Positions 27,710 to 39,600 of a stretch of DNA of 64,000 nt are shown here, piece after piece (position 1 is the first letter of the stretch; each line of letters opens with the position of its first letter). This stretch comes from Prinia subflava. Its lineage: Eukaryota; Chordata; Aves; Passeriformes; Cisticolidae. The stretch covers positions 16,511,501 through 16,575,500 of the forward strand of contig NC_086259.1 of assembly GCF_021018805.1 (NCBI RefSeq), read 5' to 3'. A program made the translations under genes and the position numbers. The notes below the pieces were generated by a model that was given only the letters and a program-made list of their open reading frames with translations, made no database searches and was not told the origin of the DNA.

Positions 27710-28304
27710 GTAGAGAGGATTGTTGACAAAAGGAAGAACAAGAAGGGCAAGTGGGAATATCTTATCAGGTGGAAAGGCTATGGGAGCAACGAAGACACCT
27801 GGGAACCTGAACATCACCTACTCCATTGTGAGGAATTTATTGATGAGTTCAACAGACTCCACGTTACCAGAGAAAAGCGTTCCAGGCACGGGAAACAGGC
27901 CAGCAATCCAAAACTATTGCGGGAAAGCAGAGGGTCATCTGTGGAGAAAATATCACATAGACCTTCTGAATCTGGAAAGTCGAAAGGATCAACACACAAA
28001 AGGAAGAGAATTAATCCATCACATCAAAAACAGAAACGAGGATATGCAGCAAAGCCAGGAGCTGCAAATGACAGGGCTGCTAAAACTGTGACTTACCGAA
28101 CTACTCCCAGCGGTTTACAGATCATGCCACTGAAAAAGCCACATAATGGTCTGCAGAATGGAGATGGCAGCCACGAGAAAGACTCCAGACATTTTGGGAA
28201 TGGCTCACAGCAGCAAAACATGGATTTAAATGATCACGAAGGAGAACAAAACTTGCCTAGCGTGTTGGAAGTCAGTAACAATTCCCCTGTTGTGAATGGA
28301 ATTG
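27710..28304 (+). CDS. CDYL2: CDYL2 exon 2: chromodomain and basic linker
   Basis: This exon encodes residues 9-206 and the first base of codon 207. The acceptor is TCCATGTAG before GTAGAG, and the donor is GGAATTG before GTATGT. The first 55 or so residues are the chromodomain ([20 protein letters not shown], then [20 protein letters not shown]). They supply two of the three aromatic-cage positions that grip trimethyl-lysine, Trp29 and Tyr32; the third, Tyr7, should lie in exon 1. [13 protein letters not shown] and the following text match CDYL2 rather than CDYL, whose equivalent is KTEYLVRWKGYDS. The rest is a hydrophilic, probably disordered linker with a basic cluster (KRKR at 105-108) that could act as a nuclear localisation signal. 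The end of the exon is less conserved than the start, compared with mammalian CDYL2 as recalled. Known role: reads H3K9 and H3K27 methylation in repressive chromatin. Confidence 0.97.
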
Positions 28305-29589
28305 GTATGTGATTTAAACAACTCCTCTGTGCGGGAGGGGGGTGTTAATTGCAGCAACTGCAAGTAGGGCCCACTCATAGAAAAATTGTTGTCACACAAG
28401 TGATATGGTGAGAAGCACACAAACAAGTTCCACACTTTCCCTACATATTATACACTTTTTTTTTATCAGTTGGCTTCCCTCTTTCTTTTCCCACAGAGTG
28501 ACAGAAAGCAGTGTGGACTCTGTCACGTATCTTTGCAGTGTAAATCCCTATGGGAAGTGAGTATGGAGTATGGAGTAGGAATGACATCTGAGATATGTAT
28601 AATGCTGCAGCTTTAACAAATCACTACGCAGTTGGGTGTGCTCAAACCCAGTGGTCTAGAGAAACCAGAATTATTTTAGAATTAATACCACTCTTGCTAA
28701 AGTGTCCTGATAAGTGTGGCTGAATAAGATTCTCTGTATTAATGATTTTCATAGTCAGAAACGCTCAGAACAGCCACGTCTTTGTCTTTAACTGTGACTT
28801 GACACATCAAGTCTTAAGGCAGACTTTAGAGGAAGGTACAAACAGTCTTGAAGTGATCAAGAAGATATAGGAGAAATTTCTCTCTAATCCTCATAGTTAC
28901 TGACTGGCTTAGTTCGCAAAGACTTAAGGTTTATATTCTCTATAAAAACTGTTCAGCTCAATGGAAATCAAATAGCTTCTCATTATCTATATGTGTCCAA
29001 TCTTTTTGGTTTGTTTGTTTTTAACCCTACCAAATTTACAGCCTCAGTGGTGTTCTGTGACAGTAATTTCCAGGAGTTAACAATAAGATGCACATTTATT
29101 TGACCAGGTTTTGGGATTTGGGATTTTGCTGGTGGGGGAGGTTGACCTTTACTTTCATTGAGTAGCCTCCTGTCCCTCTGTGACGCGATGAAGTGGAGGA
29201 TGCCCTGTCAGTCAGGAGGCAGCCCCAGCCTTTTCACCCTCCCTGCCACTTGGGAGGTTTTACTGATTCCTGAGAGTTTTGAGTATCTTCTTGTGCCATT
29301 GGTGTGGGGGGGTGGTTTTAATACCTTTTAAAAACAGCAGGAGCTGTTCCAAATGATTTCCTACTGCTTACTGATACAGCGATGATAGAACCTTTGGAGA
29401 ATTATTTTTTCTGCTCTTACACACTGCATAAAGGTTTTCATTGAGTGATCCACAGTTGCTCTTGGGGTTTTTTTCCTTCCTTGTTACAGTTAATTTAGAA
29501 CACAGCTTTATGTATGATCCCTTTCACTATGCATTTAATCTGCTTTACTGTTGCCAATTCACCTTTTTCTTCTGATTCAGTGAAGCTCT

Positions 29590-29935
29590 TCAAAATCTTT
29601 CCTATTTTCACTCCACTTATTTTGTATTGCCTTCAAATTTTCCTCTCATATTTCTCTTCCCAGTTCATTAATATATACATTAAATAAACTAATCCTTCTG
29701 CAGGTCCTTGGGACAGCCAACTTGACATGATGAAAAGTAACCATTTGGTCCAATTATTTATTTTTATTAGCTACTTTATATAGCCCATGATAGTACTCAT
29801 TTCCTTAACAGCTTCTGGTGAATTGCCCTGCCAAAAACTTTTCAGAAGTCAACATAAATTATATCACCCTGCTTTCTATTTTCCACCCTACTGGCAACCT
29901 GGCAATTGCTCCTTGATTTGGGAAGGAGAAGTGAT
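29590..29935 (-). mobile_element. Ancient CR1-like LINE reverse-transcriptase remnant, minus orientation
   Basis: The plus strand carries diverged versions of segments that are the reverse complement of CR1 reverse-transcriptase coding sequence. One is around 'cagttcattaatatataca...ggtccttgggacag', the antisense of the PQGSVLGP...FINDL region. Another is around 'ccaaaaacttttcagaagtc', the antisense of the LDFSKAFD region. Stops and indels make it non-coding. It is more diverged than the other CR1 copies in the window, consistent with an insertion predating modern birds. Boundaries are approximate. Confidence 0.5.
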
Positions 29936-32557
29936 CTTGCCCAGTCTTACTGGCTATATGTGATAGCTACTGGGAGCTTTCACACTTGGCATCAAATATG
30001 CTGTTAGAAACTCCCAAACCAGCAAAATGAATGGTCAGATTTAAATGCATAAGCACTCATGATGATGTCAGTGAAATCTGAAGGTAAAGCACTTAAAACT
30101 GTATTTTGGCTTTTGCATTTTGAGGCGTTTGAGCTCATGTAAGAATGCTTAAAAGGTTACCTGCTTCTTTAAGACAATTTGCATATGTAATTACAGATGT
30201 GTACAACGTTTTGGGGTTTTTTTACTGTTTCTAATGAAGTTTTTCTAATAGTTTATGTTATTTGTGGGGAAGTTCAAAGATGCAAAAACGTATCTTTGAA
30301 ATGCATTAATTCCCATATTTTAGAATCTTCTATTTAATGAAGAACTAAAAGGTCACAAAGAACTGTTAAGGTCAAATGAGCCCTTTCTCTGTCCTCACAA
30401 GAGCTAAGGAATGGCCTCCAGCTCCCCTGACTGAATAATCCCTGTCAGAGAGCTCTCATTCAGTGGAAAGCTGCTTTGCCTGAGTAGCCAGGTGTTCTCT
30501 CCTGGCCCAGGAGCTGATCTCTGCTCCTTTCAAACAGTTCTTTATGGCAGCTTTTGCATTCTCCCAATCCATCACTTGTGTTCTGTATTTTGCTCCCCTT
30601 GCATTCTGTAGGCAAAAGTAAGAGATCTTTAAATCTCTGCCTGGTTCCTTTCTGAAAAGCCTAAGCTCAGCAGCACAGCCAAGGTCAGAAATCCCTCGAG
30701 TCCTGCTGTGTGATACCCAGCACATGCAGAGTGGAGAAACTACAGAGGAGAGATGAGACTGCCTGAGTAAGAGCAGACAGAAACTGGTGAAGAAGGGTCA
30801 AAATGAAATCACTAGGTTTTTTCTTAATACTGCCCTGCAAGCTTGAGAGAAGCCACATTTCCTGAAACAGGGGTGTGAAATGTCAAGTGGAGGAAACTTG
30901 CACTACTCTTCACCAAGTCAAACAATTTCCCGAGCTCCCTCAGTATTCACACTCACACCAAGGATGCCAGTGGGATTCTGCCCTGTGTCCCATTATTATC
31001 ACAGAAACCCACTTTAATTTGGATTGATACCACACTAAAACCAGGCTGAATTTTTACGGATTACAAATGAAGAAAGTTTCAGAGAAAAATGCCCAATTTG
31101 TTGAATAACAGAAATTTTGTTCCAAACATCTTGGGTTTCAAAACTTTCTCCAAACCTGAGCCAAGGTCCTAAGGCTGTCCCTGGGGAGCAGGAGCAGTGT
31201 GGCACTCTGCTTGGCAGCACTCCCACGTTTAGCTTGGAGCAGCCAGCTATGCCAGAGGTTTCAGGCAGCCTGCCACTGAGTCTGGGAGTTGAAAGCCTGG
31301 CATGCTCCATCCGTGCTCGCAGGGCTCCCAGGCACTAGCATGGAACAAAGAGGGAGCCTGGAGGAGCTGGTTTGGCTCCCAGAAGCGATGGCTCCTGGGC
31401 AGCCCCAGCCAGAATCCGAGCAAGCAGAAATTTGTGTCAGCTTTGAGATTGCCTGTATGGAACCCAAATGAGTGTCAGATTCATTCCACAGCTAAGTGTA
31501 AGACTGCACAGAAAATATGGATGGAAGTTTTAGGTTTGTCTTGAGATGAAGCCTAGATTGGAAAAGTCAAAAATTCCCTACAATTTGAAAACCCTGCTAT
31601 AGACCCTGCTGCCAGTGTGGGTGTATGCTTGAAGGTCTCCAAACCCCACCAACATGAACCAGTATTGTTTCATTTTATAAAAATATTTAACCACCAGCGC
31701 ATTGAACCAAGCAATACAGACAGTAATGTTCAAACTAGAAGTAATCAAATAATAGCTATTTTGTCTGTCTGCCCATGCCAGTTCAAGCAAATAACAGCTA
31801 TTTGAAAACCAGCTTTTGATGACTCCTTGAATGAGTTTCCACCAGTCTGTTTGGTTTTGTGTATCAATCCACTGGGGCACGGGTGTTTCTTTTTCAGCCT
31901 CTAGACAGACTCCCATCAGGAAGCTCTTTACCCCAGAAGGGTGAGCGTGTACCTACAGGTGTGTGCACAAAACGTTCAGTGCATCCCAGGGGAGGCCTGG
32001 GACCTTGTGGGAGTTGGGACAGATCTTTAATACCAAAAACTGTCTTCTACTTTCTACACATCCTGCCATAGGGAGAGCAGAATCATCTTTAATGACAGTT
32101 AAGGGTCTGCAAATTGGAAAATATTGAAAAACTCTGTGAAGAACATCCATTGATGTTCCCAGGAGCTAACAGTACTGGTCTTTCTGATGATATTTGTTGT
32201 CTTCTGTTATCACATTTCTGTTTCTCTCCAGCTATTGTAATTGAGAGTAATTGTTTTGTCAATTTTCTTGACAGCACCAAAAAACATCCCCTTTTAATTT
32301 TCTCTTTCCTTTTTCTACATCTCTCCTTTTGTGTACCATCTGCTGAAGAATTTCTGCCTGTCATGTATCACTAACCACTGTTTTTCTCCATTACAAAAAT
32401 CTTTGTAGTCTCATGGTGTCCTGGATTTAAATACTCTCAGTGACTTAGTCATTGCTTCCTCTTGGTTTTTAGCTTATTCTGTTTTATTTATTCTGAAAGA
32501 ATACTGGCAGTAAAAGACAAGCAAACATGCTTGCTCTCTCAATTTGGATAAAAAATC

Positions 32558-32605
32558 ATTGCTTTTAGATATCTCACAGATATTGCTTTTAGATATCTTA
32601 CAGAT
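32558..32605. repeat. 24-bp tandem duplication
   Basis: Two adjacent 24-base copies begin ATTGCTTTTAGATATCT and differ at a single base (C in the first copy, T in the second). The near identity indicates a fairly recent duplication within intron 2. No function is evident. Confidence 0.9.
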
Positions 32606-33439
32606 GCTCCCTTAGCTGGAGAAGTCTGAAATTATTAGTAAATTATCAACAGAACACAGCTTTTAAGTATCAAACCAGAACAGTACAGTATTAACCATTA
32701 CCCACAAGAAAGACAGAAAAGAGGCAGTAAAAGGCTGTTGGGAAAACTGAGGAATGCCAAGCTCCTTTACCAGGGAGAGTGAGGGAGCATGGCTTATTTC
32801 ACCTAGAAAAATTAAAGCCTCAGCTCCATCATCCTTTCCATTCAGCACAAATGCATTCTGCTGATGAAAGCAGCAGTCCAGCTCTCCTTCCCATGACACC
32901 CTGATTGTTATTCCCACCCCTCCCTCTGCACTGGTTTTAGTTCTCTTGAGGCTCCAAGGTGAACTGCATCTGTTTGAAAATTAACCACTTTTGCAGGGTG
33001 AGTCTTCAGCCAGAGCAGATCACCAGCCAGTTCATGGTGTGGCACTGGGGTTGCTGTGGAGGGTGGTGGCACAACTGCACCATTAAAGTAACTCTGATGG
33101 AACACTCAGAAAAGATGTGTCTGAAAATAGCAGGAGTTGAGGTGTCCTCTAGCAGTGGACAGAAGCAGTGGAAGGAGATGTGGAGCTCCAAGTCCCTCAA
33201 AGCTCTGAGGGTCAGTGCGATCTTTCCTCACTTTCCTCTCCCACTCTTTGCCTGCCTCAGCTTTTTAGAATATAAATTTCTAATATGTTTTCTGCAGTGC
33301 CTGGTAGAATGAAGCCCCAGTCTCAGAGCCTTTGGCAGTGGTGGAGTACTATAGAAGATGCAGGGGTAGGCAGATAAAATGAAGAGGATTACAGGAATAA
33401 AAGAGGCTTCAGTTAGGAGAGGGGGTGGCTGAGGGGCAG

Positions 33440-33720
33440 CATGATCAAAGTTCACAAAATCATCAAGGTCTCAGATACACTAAATACAGAACTGTTGCTC
33501 CTGAAATCCCTCGATAGCAGAACTAGGGACCACTCACCAAAACTGAACATCAGAATATCAGATAAAAGCACAGATGAAAGAAAATTCTTCTCTGTGTAGT
33601 GGTTACCCAACTTCTCAAAGTCTTACCAGAGGAAGCTGTGGAGACAGACAACATCAACAGGCTCAGAAGGGGATTAGAGAAATCCATGAAAAGGTCCACA
33701 GGCAAACACTGAAGGGAACA
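33440..33720 (+). mobile_element. Ancient CR1-type LINE 3' region, plus orientation
   Basis: Segments such as 'cacaaaatcatcaagg', 'agaactagggaccactcacc', 'aaaattcttctctgtgtagtg', 'gaggaagctgtggagac' and 'ggggattagagaaatccatg' follow, in order, the 3' part of sauropsid CR1 elements as I recall them. Divergence is high, with indels, so the copy is old. Sense orientation relative to CDYL2, in intron 2. Confidence 0.6.
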
Positions 33721-36309
33721 GGAGGGATGAGCCCTCTCATATTCCCATACAACATTGAGGGATGATACTATGGGAAAGGACTGCAGAAAGCAACCAAGCT
33801 TGCATTTTCTCCTTAAATAGCATCCTTTACTGCCATTTTTTACTGCCGTTCTTGGAAAAGGATTACTGCAGGCAGCAGTGCTCTGGGAACATCTTAGGTT
33901 CCCTTAAAAACATATCTGAAGCTTCTTCCAAATATGAATGTTGGCTTAGGTATTCCACAAGTTCTACTGCTGATTAAACACAAAGTAATAATTTAACTCC
34001 CAGTAAAGGAAAGAGTATTTTCTCCCATTCTGTTTTCTTTTTGTACTTCTACTGAGCATCAAATACTCATTTACTATTATGCCAGAAAACCACACTTAGA
34101 TGTATCTAAAGCATCCTTAGTTAATTTGTGACATCCTTAATTTGTTTCATGTGCAGTATAAATTGCTTTGAGACTTGGAATGTCTCTTTTTGCCTGTCAC
34201 AGTCATTTTTCACCTTGACATACTCAGGTGCTGCTCACTTTGTGTGCGCTGGGCAGGTGCTGACTATTGACCCTCGTGAGGGACAATCCCAATGGCTCCA
34301 GAGCAAACCTGCAGGAGCTCCACCACCTCCACACAGCAGAGGTGCTGAATTGGCCTGGTTCTGCATCAGTGTAGTCTTTAGAGTGTGCTAATCATTTTCT
34401 CCAGCTTATCAGGTTAAACAAGGTTAAAGGGATGCACTGGAGACAGGGAAACAAGCTACTCACTATATATTGTTCTGTTAAATGATCCACTTTTAGAAAT
34501 GGCACTTTTTCATTTATGTTTCTCTCATATTTAATTTAGATCTTTCCTCTGGTTAAATTTCTTTCAGCTGGCATCCAGATAGTTAAAATACCGTAATAAG
34601 ATCTATAGCTTCTTACATCATATATTCATTTACAAACTGAATACATAAGAAAGAATAAAAGAAACCAAAAAATTACTGTGAGGCTTTTTGTTGAGCTAGA
34701 TTATCTGAGTTAATTAATATTCTACTATTCTATTATCATCTGTATTTAAAATAGATGTAGCATAATCTTCCATACTAGGTAGATAATCACTACAGTTAAT
34801 CTGACACACACTCCATTCAATGGGCATTTGTGCCTCTGATTTTATAAATTCTTTATACTTTTTTGGGAGTTTGAAATCACCACAATTCAGCAGCTTATTT
34901 CTGGTTAAGCACTGAATAGATAAAAATGCAATATTTAATAGCCTGGCTCAGTCAAAGAGTTAATTAGTTTCAATACATTATTCCCAATGACACTGTTGTT
35001 GTATTAGTAATTTCACAAGTTGATTTCTGTTTGTAAGAATACATGTCAAAAAAAAAAACAACCTTAGGAAAAAGAAGAAACATGCCATAGGAAATTATTC
35101 ATAGCATTTAAAGTTCAAGCACATGGTAATTTCTACACTTGTAGACAGTTTTTGTCCAGAAAACACATTTCCAACTCTTCTGGTTTCAAATGATTTTTTT
35201 AAAGTGATGATTTAATGGAATTTGGCCATGTTTACATTGCAGCAGGTAAATCCTCTATTCAGTATAACCCAGGCAATGCTTTAGATGGTATCTATTAATT
35301 CAACAACAAAAAGGTTTCCTGGTTGCCTGAACAGGCTCCTGGACAAAGGTGGATCCCCGTGTGTGGATGTGGAGTGCCCACATGTGCACACCACATGAGA
35401 GGCAGTCCCACAGCGCTGAGCACTGGCTGTGTTTGCACATCCATCTCCTGCCTGCAGTGCACATCCAGCATTTCACACACTGTGAACAATTCCACAGGCC
35501 ACTGCCAACTGAGAGGTGTCACACAGATCAGTTACCTACGTAAGCATCAGGCTGAAACACAGCTAATCTGAAATGAGGGTCTGTGATTTGGGTTTAGAGT
35601 CATCTGTCAGGAATTCTGATTCTAGTCCAGCAGAGCATTTTTAATTGGATGGTGGTCACTTAAACTATAAAATTTAAATCTGTGTTCTAACATTCATGTC
35701 ATCTGCCCTTTAAAATTTCCTAGCTATTTGAAACCAGGAGCTGGAACGGGTCAGCTTTGGCAGGAGTAAAGAACAGAACAAACAAAGGTGTTTTCATTCA
35801 GCTCTCTCTTGGCCTTTCTTAAAAATGGTGCATTGTGGGCTGGTATCTATATCAACAAAACCCAGTGACTTTAATCTCTGTCCCTCAACAACCTGTCTCT
35901 GCTTCATTTTTAATGGCAATAGTGTGAAACATCTGTAATTAGAAGAGGATTATTGCATGCAAACCTTGTAAAGCTCCTTCAACACCCCCGCTCAGCACTG
36001 TTGCCAATCATCATCTATTGCCTCTACAGAAACACTGTAGACATCAGCAAAGGAATGGTTTGCAGTTCATACACAGTGTAAGTCAGAATAAACTGTCTTT
36101 TTAAGCTGACTTCTTATTGCTCTTACTTGTTTTTAAGGAGGAATTATATCTTTCTTCTCACAGTTCTCTTTTTCCCCTACTGCTGGATACTCTCCAAAAT
36201 GGCATCAGTTCCTTGGGTCTAGAGGTTGTCTGATCAGAGAACAAAAAGTTCTGCACGTTGGAGTACAGAACAGGAACAATGGCTTGAGGCCACATTGGAC
36301 TAGCCAGGC

Positions 36310-36353
36310 ATATTTTTTATTATTTTTATTATTATTTTATATTTATTTATTCT
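36310..36353. repeat. TTA/TTTA-rich simple repeat near the exon 3 acceptor
   Basis: A run of TTATT and ATTATT units about 80 bases upstream of exon 3. This is simple AT-rich sequence. It lies outside the pyrimidine tract that serves the acceptor. Confidence 0.8.
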
Positions 36354-36433
36354 TGTTGAAGCTAATACAGAGTATCACTCCATTTCTTTGATGGTATAGA
36401 GGTAATTACGCTTTGATTCTTTCCGTCTGCAAG

Positions 36434-36651
36434 GTTCTTCTCTGGCCAATGGAAGCTTGAATCTACACAGCACTGTGAAAAGGAAACTTGATGGAGAGAA
36501 AGATTACGTCTTTGATAAGAGACTGAGATACAGTGTGAGACAAAATGAAAGTAACTGTCGCTTCAGGGACATTGTGGTCCGGAAGGAAGATGGTTTCACA
36601 CATATTTTGCTGTCCAGTCAGACTTCAGAGAACAATGCACTGACCCCAGAG
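36434..36651 (+). CDS. CDYL2: CDYL2 exon 3: end of linker and start of crotonase-like fold
   Basis: This exon completes Gly207 and encodes residues 208-279. The acceptor is GTCTGCAAG before GTTCTTC and the donor is CCAGAG before GTAAGT, a strong consensus. The conserved segment KRKLDGEKDYVFDKRLRYSV leads into FRDIVVRKEDGFTHILLSSQ, the first strands of the enoyl-CoA-hydratase/isomerase (crotonase) fold. DKRLRYSVRQNESNCRFRD differs from the CDYL version (DKRLRFSVRQTESAYRYRD) and matches CDYL2 as recalled. The basic KRK at 222-224 may contribute to nuclear targeting. Retention of the downstream intron would add VSV and a stop, removing the rest of the C-terminal domain. Confidence 0.97.
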
Positions 36652-39600
36652 GTAAGTGTTTAGCCCTAAAAGCCAAAGAAAGCCATCCTAATGTGTGGGT
36701 TATCTGGCAAACACTGCACTTAAATTCAATTTTATGTCTTTTTTTCCTAATTGATGAAATTAGAAATCTGGAATACAGACATATCTAACTTTTTCATGCT
36801 TGGGATTCCTGTCCAAAAGAATGCAATGGAAATTAAATTTTAATTCATATCTGAAAAAAACAAATAAAAGCAATGAAAGGAATGGCAGAATCAGTATTTC
36901 CAGCATGGAATTGTGTGAAGCAGCTTTTCACATGTTGAAGTTACTGATATTTATTATCCTTAGGAGAAATCTGGTCTCTTGCCTTTTACTAATTTAAATA
37001 GTGCTCCAGTTGTATACAGAGAATTTCAGTCTATATCCTGAGACAGCCGTTCTAAATTCTATCTTGATCCCTAATTACTTTTTCTCTGAATCACTGTGTA
37101 AGTCCTTATTTATGAAATCTTAACCAATTAGGGGCTCTATCCTCAGCTGAATTGCATAAAGTCATACAACATATAAAAGATAGAAATGAATTCCCTTGTT
37201 CCAAACCTTACACACACGAGGGCAGACTCAGACTTGCAGCTTGTACACACATGGATCACTGGAAGGGCTGAGGAGCTTTTCCTTGCACTCCCTGTGGCTG
37301 CAATGCCATTCCCATTATACTATTACCAGTTTGAGCCCCACCTGAGGGAAGAGTTGATTGTAGCTTTGAGGAATCATTTTATTGAGTAAGAAAATGGATA
37401 ACTTTGAAGGTAATTACTTAAAATGGGCAGGTATGATGATTCCCCTTCTCAAATGCACACGTACTCATGGGCAGTAATACACTGAATGATATTAAATGGC
37501 TAAAACTGATGGTACATAACATTGATCACTCCTAGTTTTTAAACTATCTAATATTTAAAAGGACTGTCTTGGTAATTACCACAGAACACCAAACACTCGC
37601 TTTTAACACTAATTTCTTAAAATGCATTAGATGGCATCAAATCCATCACTCCATCTCTGTCTTAATTACCACTAATTGACACTGCAGGTAATTTAAGTGA
37701 AGGAGCTCAAGGGCCTGAAAAAAATATCAAATCATGGACGTGCTGTGTTCAGTCAGAACAGACACATCTTTACATTGCTGGCCGTGCTGTTCCACATCAG
37801 CAGTGTTCAGATGCTCTAACCAGGGGATTAATTCAGGCTTTTTGGATCTGCCAAACCAATCCATTTCATCCTTTGAAAGTTTTCAATATGCCAGGAACCC
37901 ACTTCTGTGGAAGAATAAGTGATAAGCATGTAAAAGTCATCTTCCTGCATCACCAGCGTAGACTATTTCTAGAACCTTTATTGAAGCTCACTTGAAAACC
38001 AGGAAATACATTTTAGAAAACCACTTTACTGACCAGGATGGTCAGGAATTAATCAGGTATTGAGTTCTCCACGTGGAGATTGTCTGTTTAAACCTCATCC
38101 AGGCCAAGAGCAATCTCAGGCTCCTGCCCTTGGAACACTCACGGCTGTAAACTCGAAACGGCTCCTTTGGCCTCGGTCCAGGCTGCTGCCCATGATCATT
38201 CACACCACAAAATCCAGCACCTCCAGGACTGGCAATTTCACAGTCTTGTTGGCAATTACAGCAAAAACCTCAGGAACTGAAAGGAGGAATGTGTCGAAGG
38301 ACTTGCCCCTGCAGTTTGTCACCCGTAGCCATAGGTGAGACAAACTGACAGGGTATTTCAGGGAGGTTTAGAGCATTTTCAGTTTTGATGCCTTTTATTC
38401 CCAGTGAATACAAAGTACAAACACACAGTTCCTACAAAATGAAGACAGTGTGTTTCATTTTGTGTAAAGAAATGCTAACTTCAAGCTTTATCAGACATTT
38501 AGTCAATTATGTTTGCCAAATAGCAAAGGAATCATTTATTCAGAGCAAGTCTATTTGATGTGCTTAAATAGTGGCCTGGTTATATCCAGCCATCTACATT
38601 AAAGAAAGAGAAGTTGTGCACTGCAAACAATCATTTTAAACTTTTAAACTTAAGCTTATACAAAATTTTCTCAACCCTCAACAGCTCTGCTTCCCTTTGT
38701 GCTTTACAGGAATCTTTAAATGAAATTTAATAGTTGTGTTCAACCATTGGCCCCTGCTATTTATGCCAATTTAATTAAAATAGCAAAGAACTTATTTATA
38801 CCAAAAAAACCCCAAAGTCCAGAGAAGTCCACCTGACTCTTCATCCTATGTTGCTGGTAACCCCATTTGTGCAGGTGATTTTAGCATGAAATGTGTCAAT
38901 GCTCTTTCCAGCAGCCTTTGCACTGACTGAAGTTGGCTCAGTGCCTCTTTAGTAATTGAGTTTTTTCTACAAAAATGTTCAGGGCACTACTGAAATTCTT
39001 TCTTATTTTTTACAAGAGCTTATAAAACTTCCAAGACAGTGTCATGAAACAGCAGGTCTTGTTCTTATTTCAGTAACTTAGGCTTGCTGCTTTTAGGATT
39101 TGTTTTTTAAATAAATTTGTGAAAAATTTCATTATGAATTCCATTAGGGCATTTTTTTCTTGTGGGACTTTTGCTGCTCCTGAAGCTCTTCCTCCAGTGA
39201 TGCTGCTGCTGTTTTAACTCAGCACATATCAAGGATCCCAATTCTGTTTCAGACTAAATGGACCCATCTGCTCTTCTCATTTAACACTATTAACAGAGCT
39301 AGGAGTTAATATTCCCTGAATTAAAAGCAAAACATTCTCTAAACAGCCAGTGCTTCCATGGAAGAGTGACAGAACTACCTCAAGTACCTTCTCCTACACA
39401 AGAATCAGGTTTCAAATTTCAAATGTGAATAGCAGGATTTAATGTTCTGCCAGGTGCAGTTTGGAGCACTGGCTTGCCTTGACTTTTCCCAACCTGGGAA
39501 TAATAAAAAAGAGGCAGGTACAAGTTTACTGTTCTCTGTAGTACTGCTCTCTACACAAAAGTGAATTTTGGGTTTGGACCAGTGCCAGTGCCTGCAGCTT

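Larger units (their letters stand above)
28305..36433 (+). other. CDYL2: CDYL2 intron 2
   Basis: An 8.1 kb intron of phase 1 (it splits a Gly codon) with donor GTATGT and acceptor CTGCAAG. Contents I can name are two ancient CR1 fragments, a 24-base tandem duplication and a TTA-rich run just before exon 3. A moderately GC-richer stretch lies around 31100-31480. Open frames here are short, lack domains, and are not supported as genes. Without splicing, translation would stop two codons into the intron. Confidence 0.93.

Noticed and set aside
27814..27999. Minus-strand frame opposite exon 2
   Set aside because: It is a shadow of the chromodomain coding sequence.
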